Assembly: GCA_016840165.1 (NCBI GenBank)
Contig: JAEOSU010000081.1
Coordinates: forward strand, 1 to 53,751
Source: Promethearchaeota archaeon
GTDB lineage: Archaea; Asgardarchaeota; Lokiarchaeia; Sigyniarchaeales; SOKP01
Length of the DNA stretch: 53,751 bases
Direction of reading: 5' to 3'
Shown here: in pieces, positions 35,682 to 44,780 of the stretch
How the letters are laid out: the number at the start of each line of letters is the position of its first letter
Numbering within the stretch: the first letter of the stretch is position 1
Made by a program: the position numbers and the translations under genes
The notes under the pieces: model-generated
Seen by the model: the letters and a program-made list of their open reading frames with translations, nothing else
Told to the model about the DNA's origin: nothing
The model's database searches: none

Positions 35682-36209
35682 TTATTTTTTCTTTTTAATG
35701 AATGCAATATCTCCAAGAGTAGAACTATTTGATTTTTTCATATATTTACTGCTCTGAGCACTTGGTTCTAATTTGTCAATTTCTTTTATTAATTTGATTT
35801 GATAAACTTTTTCTATTTTTTTTGCAAGTTCAAGAGTAGGTTCTACTTTTCCTGCCTCAATTCTTCTTAATAATGATGGTTTTTCATTTAGTTTTTGAGC
35901 GAACTGATCTTGGTTCAAACCTCTAGAAATCCTTGCATTATGAATGAGATCAGCATAATTTGGGATAATCTCGATTTTTTCAAATTTTTCCGCTTCCCTA
36001 TATAACTTAGTTGACGTATGAGGTTTAGATTTTATCGCCTTTTTTTGAAAACTTCTTTTTGGTGGTTCATAGACTATTTTTCCTTCTTTAGCGCAGCTCT
36101 GACAAACCATTATTTTAGCGCCCTCAATCAAAACCTTCTGACCTTTCCAAATTATCCCCCCACAAATTGGACATTCCTTATCATATTCAATTCTTTTTTT
36201 TTTTGCCAT
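35682..36209 (-). CDS. Archaeal multiprotein bridging factor 1 (aMBF1)
   Basis: 175 residues. An N-terminal zinc ribbon (CPICGG at 13-18, then CQSC) is followed by a basic linker and a Cro/C1-type HTH (YADLIHNARISRGLNQDQFAQ, about 85-140). This zinc-ribbon plus HTH order defines archaeal MBF1, which in archaea associates with ribosomes. Convergent with the molybdopterin oxidoreductase gene. Confidence 0.93.
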   Translation of the reverse strand: MAKKKRIEYDKECPICGGIIWKGQKVLIEGAKIMVCQSCAKEGKIVYEPPKRSFQKKAIKSKPHTSTKLYREAEKFEKIEIIPNYADLIHNARISRGLNQDQFAQKLNEKPSLLRRIEAGKVEPTLELAKKIEKVYQIKLIKEIDKLEPSAQSSKYMKKSNSSTLGDIAFIKKKK

Positions 36210-36450
36210 AGATTGACCTCAAGTAATAGTGTTATAGAGGATATGGGATATATATTAAATTGAGTGGAGAACTCTTATAATTTTCGGTTTTAAAGAAAAA
36301 TTTGTTATAAAATATAACCTATAAACTTTTTAGAAATCGACATTTTTATGATACTTGTGTATTACCTTAAATTTAAATGAAAGAAAGTTTATTATTAAAT
36401 TAAAAAAGTATCTTAAAAATAAAAACTAGTTAAGAAGGGGTAAGTTCTTT

Positions 36451-37659
36451 TTGACCACGATTAAAGACAAGAAAAAGAAGGAAGATACTAAGGATGGAGA
36501 ATACTTAATAACTTATACTAGACATCTAGAAAAGAGATTACGTAATTTAGAAACTGAAAAGCAATTATTAGATGCTGAAAGATTGCGTTTAGAACAAGAG
36601 CTTCACAGTCTGAGAAATGAAATTGATAGATTGAGGGAACCTCCTTTAGTGTCTGCTACCATCATAGACTTTTTAGATGAAAAAGGAAGAGCGATAGTTA
36701 AAAGTTCTACAGGACCCAGTTTTGTAGTAAATATGAGTAGAAAGGTCAAAAATGAAAAACTAACACCTGGTACGAGAGTGGCATTAAATCAAAGAACATT
36801 TGCTATAATGGAAGTATTACCCACGAAGTTAGATCCATTCGTGAAAGGTATGGAAGTCGTAGATTCTGTTCCAGATATTTCTTATGAAGATGTTGGAGGG
36901 CTTGAAGAACAGCTTCAGGAAGTAAGAGAGACAGTAGAATTACCCCTATTGAAACCTGAGTTATTTAAAAAAGTTGGAATTGATCCTCCAAAGGGAGTAT
37001 TACTTTATGGTGCCCCTGGTACAGGAAAAACCTTAGTTGCTAAAGCAGTTGCACATGAAACAAATGCAACCTTCATTAGAATAATTGGTTCAGAATTAGT
37101 ACAAAAATTTATTGGTGAAGGCGCACGTTTAGTAAGAGAAATATTCAATTTAGCTAAAGATAAAGCTCCAACAATTCTATTTATAGACGAGTTAGATGCA
37201 ATCGGATCCCAGAGGCTAAAAATAGCGACATCTGGAGATCGTGAGGTTCAAAGAACCCTAATGCAGCTCCTAAGTGAATTAGATGGATTTGAACAAAGAG
37301 GAGATGTAAAAATTATCGGTGCTACTAATAGAATTGACATATTAGATCCTGCTCTTTTAAGGCCAGGGCGATTTGATCGCATGATAGACTTTCCTATTCC
37401 AGATGAATCAGGACGAATTGCAATTTTTAATATTCACATGAGAAATTTAAATATAGATGAAAAAATCAATGTAAGAAAATTGGTTGACGCCACAGAGGGA
37501 GCAACGGGAGCTGATATAAAAGCAATATGTACGGAAGCAGGTATGTTTGCTATTCGGAAGGAGGCAGAAATGATAATAGAGGATGATTTTATACAAGCAG
37601 TAAATAAGGTTATGCATAAGCTTAAAGATCAAAACATGGAATCAAGATTATATTCTTAA
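36451..37659 (+). CDS. pan: Proteasome-activating nucleotidase PAN
   Basis: 402 residues from a TTG start at 36451. An N-terminal coiled coil (about 15-65), an OB domain ([20 protein letters not shown]...), then the AAA domain with [14 protein letters not shown] (Walker A), [13 protein letters not shown] (Walker B) and RPGRFDRM (arginine fingers). The last residues RLYS end in a hydrophobic-Tyr-X (HbYX) motif, which opens the 20S proteasome gate. The hexamer unfolds substrates for the archaeal proteasome. Confidence 0.97.
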   Translation: MTTIKDKKKKEDTKDGEYLITYTRHLEKRLRNLETEKQLLDAERLRLEQELHSLRNEIDRLREPPLVSATIIDFLDEKGRAIVKSSTGPSFVVNMSRKVKNEKLTPGTRVALNQRTFAIMEVLPTKLDPFVKGMEVVDSVPDISYEDVGGLEEQLQEVRETVELPLLKPELFKKVGIDPPKGVLLYGAPGTGKTLVAKAVAHETNATFIRIIGSELVQKFIGEGARLVREIFNLAKDKAPTILFIDELDAIGSQRLKIATSGDREVQRTLMQLLSELDGFEQRGDVKIIGATNRIDILDPALLRPGRFDRMIDFPIPDESGRIAIFNIHMRNLNIDEKINVRKLVDATEGATGADIKAICTEAGMFAIRKEAEMIIEDDFIQAVNKVMHKLKDQNMESRLYS

Positions 37660-37725
37660 CTTTTTCTCCTTACTATTAAAATAGTTTACTAATTTAATTA
37701 TATAATAAGGAAATCATATTATTTC

Positions 37726-38220
37726 TTGAAAATGTGCTCTCATTTTTTAGATCTAAGAAAAGTTAAAGCAATATCTGATTATCAATTCAGTTCGACAGTT
37801 ACAGATATTCTATTTGAGCCTGAAGGTGCTATAAAAATAATATATTCTAAAAATACTAATAAAATTAAATATATTTATTATAATCAGGATCTATTGCTCT
37901 CATTCAGACCTACGAACGGTTTTTTCACTTTAAGTCTATTTGCTGCCAGTAAAATATTGGCAAATACTCAAAAACCATTGATGAGAGCAGTAGTGTTAAG
38001 TGAAATCTCTGAATTCATAAAAAAGGGAAGAAACGTTTTTTGTAAACACGTTATTGATATTGATGCCCATTTGAGAGCATTAGATGAGGTAATAATTGTA
38101 AATGAAGAGGATGAACTTTTAGCGGTAGGGAGATTAATGATACCTGTCCCTTATATAAAAGCATTTAATATAGGTGTCGCAATAAAAGTAAGAAAAGGAA
38201 TCTTTAAATCAAAATTATAA
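37726..38220 (+). CDS. PUA-domain protein, probably RNA-binding
   Basis: 164 residues from a TTG at 37726; an ATG two codons later is equally possible. The C-terminal half has the PUA pattern: an acidic/basic strand pair GRNVFCKHVIDIDAHLRALDEVIIV followed by NEEDELLAVGRLMIP. The N-terminal half is a small alpha/beta domain. Related archaeal PUA proteins are uncharacterised but linked to RNA modification. It lies between pan and nac on the same strand with short gaps, a likely operon of translation and protein-quality genes. Confidence 0.8.
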   Translation: MKMCSHFLDLRKVKAISDYQFSSTVTDILFEPEGAIKIIYSKNTNKIKYIYYNQDLLLSFRPTNGFFTLSLFAASKILANTQKPLMRAVVLSEISEFIKKGRNVFCKHVIDIDAHLRALDEVIIVNEEDELLAVGRLMIPVPYIKAFNIGVAIKVRKGIFKSKL

Positions 38221-38272
38221 ACCGCAATTAATTATTATATCATAATATCAGAATTAGAGACTCAAGATTATT

Positions 38273-38752
38273 ATGGTAAAATTACCGAAAGAAATGCAAA
38301 AAAAGGAAAAAAGTAAACCTAAGCGTCCAACTCCAGTCGCAAAAAGAGAAGGCCAACATTTTGGTTCAAGACAAATGCGACGTCGAATGCAGCAGCAGGG
38401 AATAGAAATGGATCAAATCAATGCAACCAGAGTCATCATTGAAGGTCCCGAAAAGAATCTGATTATTGAACAGCCCGAAGTAGTACTGATGAAACAAATG
38501 GGACAAGAGATATATCAAGTAATTGGTGAGGCAAATGAATATGAGCCGAATGAAATTTCTATAGAGCATACAGAATCTGAAGAGGGAGGGGAAGAGAGCG
38601 ATTATTTAGAAGTGAAACCTACTATCACTGAAAATGATATAATGCTTGTTGCTACTCAAGCTAATGTTCAAAGAACCGAAGCAGAAGCAGTGTTGAATGA
38701 ATGTGGTGGAGATATTGCTAAGGCGATCTTACTTTTAAAAAATAGACCTTAA
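38273..38752 (+). CDS. nac: Nascent polypeptide-associated complex protein (archaeal NAC)
   Basis: 159 residues. The N-terminus has a basic ribosome-binding stretch leading to SRQMRRRMQQQGIEMDQI, typical of archaeal NAC. The NAC beta-barrel domain follows (ATRVIIEGPEKNLIIEQPEV, residues 50-85), then an acidic linker, and a UBA domain at the end (TENDIMLVATQANVQRTEAE with GGDIAKAILLL). It binds nascent chains at the ribosome exit as a homodimer. Follows the PUA gene by 52 bp. Confidence 0.95.
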   Translation: MVKLPKEMQKKEKSKPKRPTPVAKREGQHFGSRQMRRRMQQQGIEMDQINATRVIIEGPEKNLIIEQPEVVLMKQMGQEIYQVIGEANEYEPNEISIEHTESEEGGEESDYLEVKPTITENDIMLVATQANVQRTEAEAVLNECGGDIAKAILLLKNRP

Positions 38753-38824
38753 TATAAAAAATAAAAAAAAAGTTAAGAATTATCCATTATTTTGAATTTA
38801 TATATTTATTTCGGAATATAAATC

Positions 38825-39178
38825 ATGTCAAAAATTAAAAAGAAAAAAGGAAGTTATGATTCAACAATTTCAAAGGAAGATATCAAATTTGAAAAAATTA
38901 TCCAATTTTCAGGATATACCTTTCTTATTGCTCTAATTCTTTTTCTAGGAGCATGGGTGGTATTAGACTTTTTTTTAGATTTAATAGAAATGGAATTAAA
39001 TGCCTCTTCTTATGCGATAATTTTATTTACAGGAATAAATAGTGCATTAAGTTTTGCTTTAGCTTCAAAAATAAAAGATAATCGAAATGAAAAAAAGAAA
39101 TTATATTTCGATTGGTTAATTGGCGTGTTTTTAATTTCTATGTTAGCTATTTTTACAGTAAGCGTTTATCAGTGGTAA
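38825..39178 (+). CDS. Small membrane protein, three TM helices
   Basis: 117 residues: a Lys-rich cytoplasmic-looking N-terminus, then hydrophobic helices at about 30-52, 61-80 and 93-115 (WLIGVFLISMLAIFTVSVY). It may be transcribed with nac 70 bp upstream. No family recognised. Confidence 0.65.
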   Translation: MSKIKKKKGSYDSTISKEDIKFEKIIQFSGYTFLIALILFLGAWVVLDFFLDLIEMELNASSYAIILFTGINSALSFALASKIKDNRNEKKKLYFDWLIGVFLISMLAIFTVSVYQW

Positions 39179-39210
39179 ATATTCACAATTTTTAATATTA
39201 AGTTTATTAA

Positions 39211-39537
39211 TTACTTATAATCTGTTCTTGAGGGATTAAAAACATCAATCACTTCTGTATCTTCCATAATAGTAGCTCCATGTTTCTCATTTGATTGAAA
39301 AATATAACTATCACCCTCTTGTACAATAAAATCTCCAAATTCTGTGATAAATTTCATTTTTCCTTTAATAACATAACCTACTTGATGTTCTTTATGTTTA
39401 TGTAATGGCAATTTCGAGTCCTTTTTGAGAATAAAATGACAAAGCATCAGATCATTATTAAAGCATAATGTTCTTCTATATATTCCCTTTAACATTTTAA
39501 CTGGTTGAATTTCATTTAATCTTTTTAAATTATTCAT
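39211..39537 (-). CDS. Cupin-domain protein
   Basis: 108 residues forming one cupin barrel. Metal-binding motif 1 is LPLHKHKEHQVGYVIKGKM (two His, then a Gly-rich turn) and motif 2 contains FQSNEKHGATIM. Small cupins of this type are metal-dependent binding proteins or isomerase-like enzymes; none is specified. Convergent with the small membrane protein gene; a 400-bp gap separates it from nrdD. Confidence 0.88.
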   Translation of the reverse strand: MNNLKRLNEIQPVKMLKGIYRRTLCFNNDLMLCHFILKKDSKLPLHKHKEHQVGYVIKGKMKFITEFGDFIVQEGDSYIFQSNEKHGATIMEDTEVIDVFNPSRTDYK

Positions 39538-39935
39538 TTTGAAATCACTTATTGTATTTTAATTATGATATTTATCACTAAATTTAAAACCATAGGTGTA
39601 AAAATCATAAAATCGGCAATGACGACATTTTTATATTTTCATTGGGATTACTTGAAAGAGGAGTATATTTAACGAATGACTATGTTAGCGATTAAGCATT
39701 TGTATCAAGGAGATTATCAAGACTCTCACGATAATATATTCAATTGATAAAATAAATTTAAATTGGAAAGATAAATAAATTTTTATATCAGAAAAGGTTA
39801 AATATTAACCATAATGACTAACTAATTAGTCAAGTATTTCGGTTCAGATAGCCGACAAATTTAGTTAATATTTTTGCCTTATTGTAACATTCTATGATAT
39901 GAAAGCAATACATAGGTTAAGAGTGAGATATTATT
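39538..39935. other. 398-bp gene-free region upstream of nrdD
   Basis: No convincing gene. A 23-codon frame (MTMLAIKHLYQ...) near 39677 lacks coding support. The right half holds two close inverted repeats and a small hairpin described separately; the rest is AT-rich leader and promoter sequence shared by the divergent cupin and nrdD genes. Confidence 0.6.
39796..39832. promoter_or_regulatory. Two adjacent inverted repeats upstream of nrdD
   Basis: GGTTAA-ATA-TTAACC (39796-39810) and TGACTAA-CTAA-TTAGTCA (39815-39832) lie four bases apart, about 105-140 bp before the nrdD ATG. A short hairpin TCGG...CCGA (39839-39855) follows. Such twin dyads suit a dimeric repressor or activator; nrd genes are often controlled. 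No known box (for example NrdR) was recognised. Confidence 0.4.
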
Positions 39936-42062
39936 ATGGTTCTAATACCGGAACATAAATTGTCTAAAAACAGAAAAGAATTAAGGAACTATTATTTAAA
40001 AACACTATTACCGAGAGTTTTCAGAACTGAAGGTGATGTTGTTCCCTTTGATCCTTTAAAAATCGAGGAAAGTCTCACTAAAGAAACTGGTTTAGATCAA
40101 GTTGTAGCTCATCAAATAACTGAATTAACTGTTAGAAGAATCATCTCTTCAGGTATAAAGTTTCTTTCAGGTCCTCATATCCGAGAAATTGTATGTTCGA
40201 TTTTGTCAGAAGAGCATTTTGAAGAAGAGAGAAAACTTTATACAAGGATCGGTATGCCTTTAATGGATTACGAGGCAATATTAGAAGATGGAATCGATGA
40301 GAATGCAAATCAGGATATGAATCCAGAGAGCATTCATCATTGGGCAGCAAATAGAATTTCTGATGAATATGCTCTTTTAAGAATATTAGATTCGGAAGAA
40401 GCTCATGCTCATCTATATGGGGATATTCATGTCCATATGCTTCGTTATTTCGATTTAAGACCCTTTTGCCAGGAATGGGATCCAAGAATGATATTAGAAC
40501 ATGGACTTCCCCCTGTAGATAGTTGGGCTCATTGTAATAAATCAGGTCCCGCAGGAAGCTTACGTGTGGCAGTGACTCATCTTGCAAAATGGCTTGGAAT
40601 AATTCAAGGAGAATTTAGTGGTGGTCAAGGTTATGATTACATAACCACCTTTTTAGCCCCTTATGCTAAAGGAATTTCTCAGAAAGAGATAGAACAATCA
40701 ATGCAATGTCTGATTTATGAAACTAATCAGATATTCGCGGCAAGAGGTGGTCAAGTACCATTTACTTCAATATCTTGTACTCCAACTGTACCAGATGGTC
40801 TGCTAGATATACCTGCTATTGGCCCTTATGGGAAAGTTATTGGAAGATATGGGGATTATAAGGAAGATTGCCTTAGGTTGTTTGATGCCTTAACTAAGGT
40901 GTATACAGAGGGAGATTATAATGGAAAGTTATTTGCATTCCCGAAACATGAAATAAAGATAAAAAAGGAATGGTTGGATCAGTTTGAATCTTCATTTCTA
41001 AAAGTAATGGAAGAGGCTGCTACAATGGGTACTCCTTACTTTCTTAATATGTGTCCTGATTGGATGCCTGATGAAATACATAGTCAATGTTGTAGAAAAT
41101 TTCTTAGTGGAGATCAAATTGTTAGCAGATGTATTTTAGATCCTGAAAAAAGAAAAAATGCAAATGTATGGGAGAATTATGTAACAATAGGCTCACTTCA
41201 AAGTGTCAGCCTAAATCTTCCCAGATATGCATACATTGCAAAAAACGAAGAAGACTATTTTAATGTTTTAAATAAAAAAATGGAATTGAGTGCCAGAATT
41301 TTAAAAAAGAAATGGAATTTGATGGAAAGACGTCTTAAATCGGGACATTTACCATTATGTAGCGGTAAAATCAAAGGTCAATCGATTTTTAAACTTAAGG
41401 ATCAGAATCTTTCAATTGGATATACTGGATTAAACGAAGCCGTTAAATTCATTATCGGATTTGAACTACATGAAAATAGTACAGCTTATAATTTTGGAAA
41501 AAAAATATTAGAATATATGGTTGCTAAATGCAATTCGATGACTGAGAGAGATAATAAGACTTACTCTCTGTGGCAACAACCTGCGGAATCAACTGCAAGA
41601 AGATTAGCCTTATTAGATTTAAAGCATTTTCCAAAGCAGGCTATACCTCGATCAGAAGGTTTATCTGTTTACTATACTAATTCAGATCATATTAGATATG
41701 ACGCTAATATCCCTCTGTCAAAAAGAATACAGTTACAAGGAGATTACCATCCTATCGTAAGTGGTGGTGTTATTACTCATATATGGTTAGGAGAGCAGAA
41801 ACCTGATGTTAAAGGATTATGGGAACTCACAAAAAATATTTGTCTTAATACAAATACCGCCTACTTTGCATATACCATCGATTTTACTTACTGCTCTCAG
41901 TGTAGAAAGATGTTTAGAGGCGGAAAGTGGACTTGTCCTCAATGTCATTCCAACGAGGTTAAAGTATATTCTCGAATAACTGGATATTACAGCGAGGTTA
42001 ATAGATACAATCCTGGAAAACGTGCAGAATGGGAGTCACGTAAGAGAGAAAAACTAAGTTAA
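39936..42062 (+). CDS. nrdD: Anaerobic ribonucleoside-triphosphate reductase NrdD (class III)
   Basis: 708 residues. An N-terminal ATP-cone (FRTEGDVVPFDPLKIEESLTK, residues 30-115) is followed by the catalytic barrel (GGQGYDYITTFLAPY; RGGQVPFTSISCTPT). The zinc site CSQC...CPQC lies near the end, then RITGYYSEVNRYNPGKRAEW, the glycyl-radical loop. NrdD makes deoxynucleotides in strict anaerobes and needs the radical SAM activase NrdG, which is not adjacent. A 400-bp upstream region suggests regulation. The host is therefore probably anaerobic. Confidence 0.96.
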   Translation: MVLIPEHKLSKNRKELRNYYLKTLLPRVFRTEGDVVPFDPLKIEESLTKETGLDQVVAHQITELTVRRIISSGIKFLSGPHIREIVCSILSEEHFEEERKLYTRIGMPLMDYEAILEDGIDENANQDMNPESIHHWAANRISDEYALLRILDSEEAHAHLYGDIHVHMLRYFDLRPFCQEWDPRMILEHGLPPVDSWAHCNKSGPAGSLRVAVTHLAKWLGIIQGEFSGGQGYDYITTFLAPYAKGISQKEIEQSMQCLIYETNQIFAARGGQVPFTSISCTPTVPDGLLDIPAIGPYGKVIGRYGDYKEDCLRLFDALTKVYTEGDYNGKLFAFPKHEIKIKKEWLDQFESSFLKVMEEAATMGTPYFLNMCPDWMPDEIHSQCCRKFLSGDQIVSRCILDPEKRKNANVWENYVTIGSLQSVSLNLPRYAYIAKNEEDYFNVLNKKMELSARILKKKWNLMERRLKSGHLPLCSGKIKGQSIFKLKDQNLSIGYTGLNEAVKFIIGFELHENSTAYNFGKKILEYMVAKCNSMTERDNKTYSLWQQPAESTARRLALLDLKHFPKQAIPRSEGLSVYYTNSDHIRYDANIPLSKRIQLQGDYHPIVSGGVITHIWLGEQKPDVKGLWELTKNICLNTNTAYFAYTIDFTYCSQCRKMFRGGKWTCPQCHSNEVKVYSRITGYYSEVNRYNPGKRAEWESRKREKLS

Positions 42063-42107
42063 CATAAACTTGCTTTATTTAAATACGTCTATGAATTAAC
42101 TTTAAAT

Positions 42108-42428
42108 ATGCCTAAAAAGTTAACTTTAGATAACATTCAAAATCTAGTTGAAGAATGGATACATAAACATGGGGGTTATTGGACCCCTCTCTCCATGCTG
42201 AGTGCTGCTATGGAGGAACTAGGGGAAATTTCGAGAGAGATCAACCATTTAGAAGGTTTTAAACCAAAAAAGGAGCAGATAAAACATAACATACATTTAG
42301 ATGAAGAACTTGCAGATCTCATTTTTAGTGTGATTTGTATCGCTAATTATTATAACATTAATTTAAGTACAAGTTTTCATAAAATTATAGAAAAATATTC
42401 TAAGAGAGACTCAAAAAGATTTGATTAA
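42108..42428 (+). CDS. MazG-like nucleotide pyrophosphohydrolase
   Basis: 106 residues forming a single MazG-type helical domain. The metal-binding pattern EELGEISREIN (about 34-44) and EELADLIFSVICIA (about 68-81), EExxE...ExxD, is present. These enzymes hydrolyse nucleoside triphosphates to monophosphates, often cleaning non-canonical dNTPs, which suits its place 45 bp after nrdD on the same strand. Confidence 0.88.
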   Translation: MPKKLTLDNIQNLVEEWIHKHGGYWTPLSMLSAAMEELGEISREINHLEGFKPKKEQIKHNIHLDEELADLIFSVICIANYYNINLSTSFHKIIEKYSKRDSKRFD

Positions 42429-42501
42429 AGAATTTTCTGCAAAATTTTAATTGTTTAGATCTTTTTCCTTTATGAGAGTTATTTTAAAATTAAGTATAGG
42501 T

Positions 42502-43680
42502 ATGTTAAAGCAAGGATTAGAGAAGGAAAAAATACTTAGGTTAATTGATGAAAAACTTGAGTTAGACCATAAATATGATGATGGATCAATTTTAGGTTCG
42601 ATGTGTACAGAACCTTTAGAGTTTGGAAGAGAAATATACCTAAAGTATCTATCTAAGAACCTTGGTGATCCCGGATTATTCCAAGGTACAGCGAATCTTG
42701 AAAAAGAAATTGTTTCTGAACTTGGAGAATTATTCGGAGAGAAAAATGTTATTGGAACCTTAACGACTGGTGGTTCAGAGGCAAACCTTATTGCAATGAG
42801 GATCGCTAAGAAATTACGTCCTGATATAAAAAAACCTGAAGTTGTTGTTCCTATATCTGCACACATTTCATTTGATAAAGCCGCTGATTTGTTAGATATA
42901 AAATTAAGGAAAGCAAGATTGCTTGAAAATTATGAATTAGATTTAAATCATTACAAGAAATTAATAAATGAGAAAACATGTGGAGTAATTGGAGTGGCAG
43001 GAACCACTTCATTAGGTTTGATAGATCCCATCGAAAATATAGGAGATTTAATAGAAGGGAAAAATATCTATTTTCACGTTGATGCCGCATTTGGGGGCTT
43101 TGTTTTACCGTTTTTAAAATATTTAAAATATGATATTGAACCATGGGACTTTTCTGTTAAAACTGTTAGCTCAATCACAGCAGATCCCCATAAAATGGGG
43201 TTAGGAGTAATTCCTACAGGCGGATTTTTAGTACGTAATTCCCAGATTCTGCAAAAAACAGGATTTGAAATTCCTTATTTGGCGGGGGGAAATTTTAAAC
43301 ATTTTCATATCGTAGGTACCAGACCCGGTGGAACTGTGATATCATTCTGGGCAATAATGAAATATCTTGGTTTGAATGGATATATTAATATTGTTAAGAG
43401 ATGTATGGAAAAAACTCATTTCTTATCAAAAAAAATTGCTGAACTGGGTGGAGTCAGATTAGCGGTTCAACCAAAAATGAATGTTGTTGGAATAACGACA
43501 GAAAATGGAGAAAGCATCTGTAAAATCGACGAGGAACTTAGGAAAAAAAATTGGATGTTGGGAAAGTTTCAAGATTTTAATTTAATCAGAGTGGTGGTAA
43601 TGCCACATGTTAAGAAAGAACATTTAACCTTATTTATTGAAGATTTAAAGAAAATCATAAAAAAGATTGGGTTGGCTTAA
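42502..43680 (+). CDS. mfnA: PLP-dependent group II decarboxylase (MfnA-like Tyr/Asp decarboxylase)
   Basis: 392 residues from the ATG at 42502, which matches the family N-terminus (KILRLIDEKLELDHKYDDG, GSMCTEPLEF); the TTG at 42451 would add 17 residues. Motifs: LTTGGSEANLIAMRIAKK, FHVDAAFGGFV, and ITADPHKMGLGVIPTGGF with the PLP lysine. Archaeal MfnA makes tyramine for methanofuran or beta-alanine for coenzyme A. Since panB lies a few kb away, a beta-alanine role for CoA is a reasonable inference; no methanofuran gene is seen. Confidence 0.93.
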   Translation: MLKQGLEKEKILRLIDEKLELDHKYDDGSILGSMCTEPLEFGREIYLKYLSKNLGDPGLFQGTANLEKEIVSELGELFGEKNVIGTLTTGGSEANLIAMRIAKKLRPDIKKPEVVVPISAHISFDKAADLLDIKLRKARLLENYELDLNHYKKLINEKTCGVIGVAGTTSLGLIDPIENIGDLIEGKNIYFHVDAAFGGFVLPFLKYLKYDIEPWDFSVKTVSSITADPHKMGLGVIPTGGFLVRNSQILQKTGFEIPYLAGGNFKHFHIVGTRPGGTVISFWAIMKYLGLNGYINIVKRCMEKTHFLSKKIAELGGVRLAVQPKMNVVGITTENGESICKIDEELRKKNWMLGKFQDFNLIRVVVMPHVKKEHLTLFIEDLKKIIKKIGLA

Positions 43681-43948
43681 GAATTTAATTTGAATTTCTT
43701 CAATATTAATGGTTTATTTCAATATTAGAAGTGTTTCTTGGTTAAAAAATCTGGTTTCAAGCAATAAACCAATTGCTTGTATAATAATGGCTATTTATAT
43801 ATAAAATCACTACCTTCTTTTCCAATAATTCTAATTATAGAAATAGTTAATAAAGAAGAATTGTATAATATTCTTCTGAAATATATTTATAAAACAAAAA
43901 ATAAATTAATTATTAGGGTTAAAATTCTCATAAAAAATGAAATAGAGA

Positions 43949-44752
43949 ATGGCTAAAGATAAAAAGAAGTCTATTGGAATTAAAACTACGAGATACTACA
44001 CAAAAACATGTAGTAAATGTAAATTTGAATATCCCAACTGGTTTACAAATTGTCCGAAATGTGGAGTGGCATGGGATGAGGGAGATTTAGAAGAAGCAGC
44101 TATCAAAGGTGAAACTCCCAAAAAGACCATTAAAATCGTGGTAAAAATCACAGAGGAGGATTTTGATGAATCAATAGGGAATGTAAAATTAATCTTTAGC
44201 GCAGATCAAGGAAATAATTGGTACCAAATTGATATGGAAAATAAGGAAGAATACTTTATCGCAGAAATTTTAGAAGTACCAATAGGATCAATTATTATTT
44301 ACTATATTGAAGTTTTATTACAGAATATGGAAAAAGTTATTGAAAATAATGAAGGAAAGTATTATTATTATAAAGTGGGAACGACTATCGAGCAAGAAGG
44401 GGCGATTCAACGAGAGAATTTTACGTCAGAACCTGTAAAAGAAAAATACTTTGCCACAGGAAGGAATATACCATTATCTCAATCTAATGAATATACTAAA
44501 CCTAAAGTAGCTGAAAAAGTTAATTATTTTAAATCTGAAGAACAACAACCCGTAAAGTTTGTATCATTTAATAAATCCCAGACGGTCATGAAACCAACTG
44601 AAAAACCTAAATATTACCAACCAGAGGATAATTTAACGATTTTTGGAAAACCACAAACTCAGATTGATCCAGATTTAAAAATATGCCCATATTGTAATTC
44701 AAAAATTAAAAAAGTTTGGAGTACTTGTCCTATTTGTGGTAAAGATATTTAA
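43949..44752 (+). CDS. Two zinc ribbons flanking a beta-domain, unknown function
   Basis: 267 residues. An N-terminal ribbon (CSKCKFEYPNWFTNCPKCG, residues 22-40), a beta-sandwich-like region (about 60-145: TIKIVVKITEEDFDESIGNV, NNWYQIDMENKEE), a disordered Pro/Lys-rich linker, and a C-terminal ribbon (CPYCNSKIKKVWSTCPICG). The beta region resembles an Ig-like or carbohydrate-module fold. It is convergent, 29 bp apart, with the long Rab-like GTPase, which also ends in a zinc ribbon. Function unknown. Confidence 0.75.
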   Translation: MAKDKKKSIGIKTTRYYTKTCSKCKFEYPNWFTNCPKCGVAWDEGDLEEAAIKGETPKKTIKIVVKITEEDFDESIGNVKLIFSADQGNNWYQIDMENKEEYFIAEILEVPIGSIIIYYIEVLLQNMEKVIENNEGKYYYYKVGTTIEQEGAIQRENFTSEPVKEKYFATGRNIPLSQSNEYTKPKVAEKVNYFKSEEQQPVKFVSFNKSQTVMKPTEKPKYYQPEDNLTIFGKPQTQIDPDLKICPYCNSKIKKVWSTCPICGKDI

Positions 44753-44780
44753 AATATCTCAGATTCATTAAAAAACTCAT

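Noticed and set aside
39677..39748. A 23-codon frame in the region before nrdD
   Set aside because: It has poor spacing to the purine-rich stretch upstream, no recognisable motif and odd composition.
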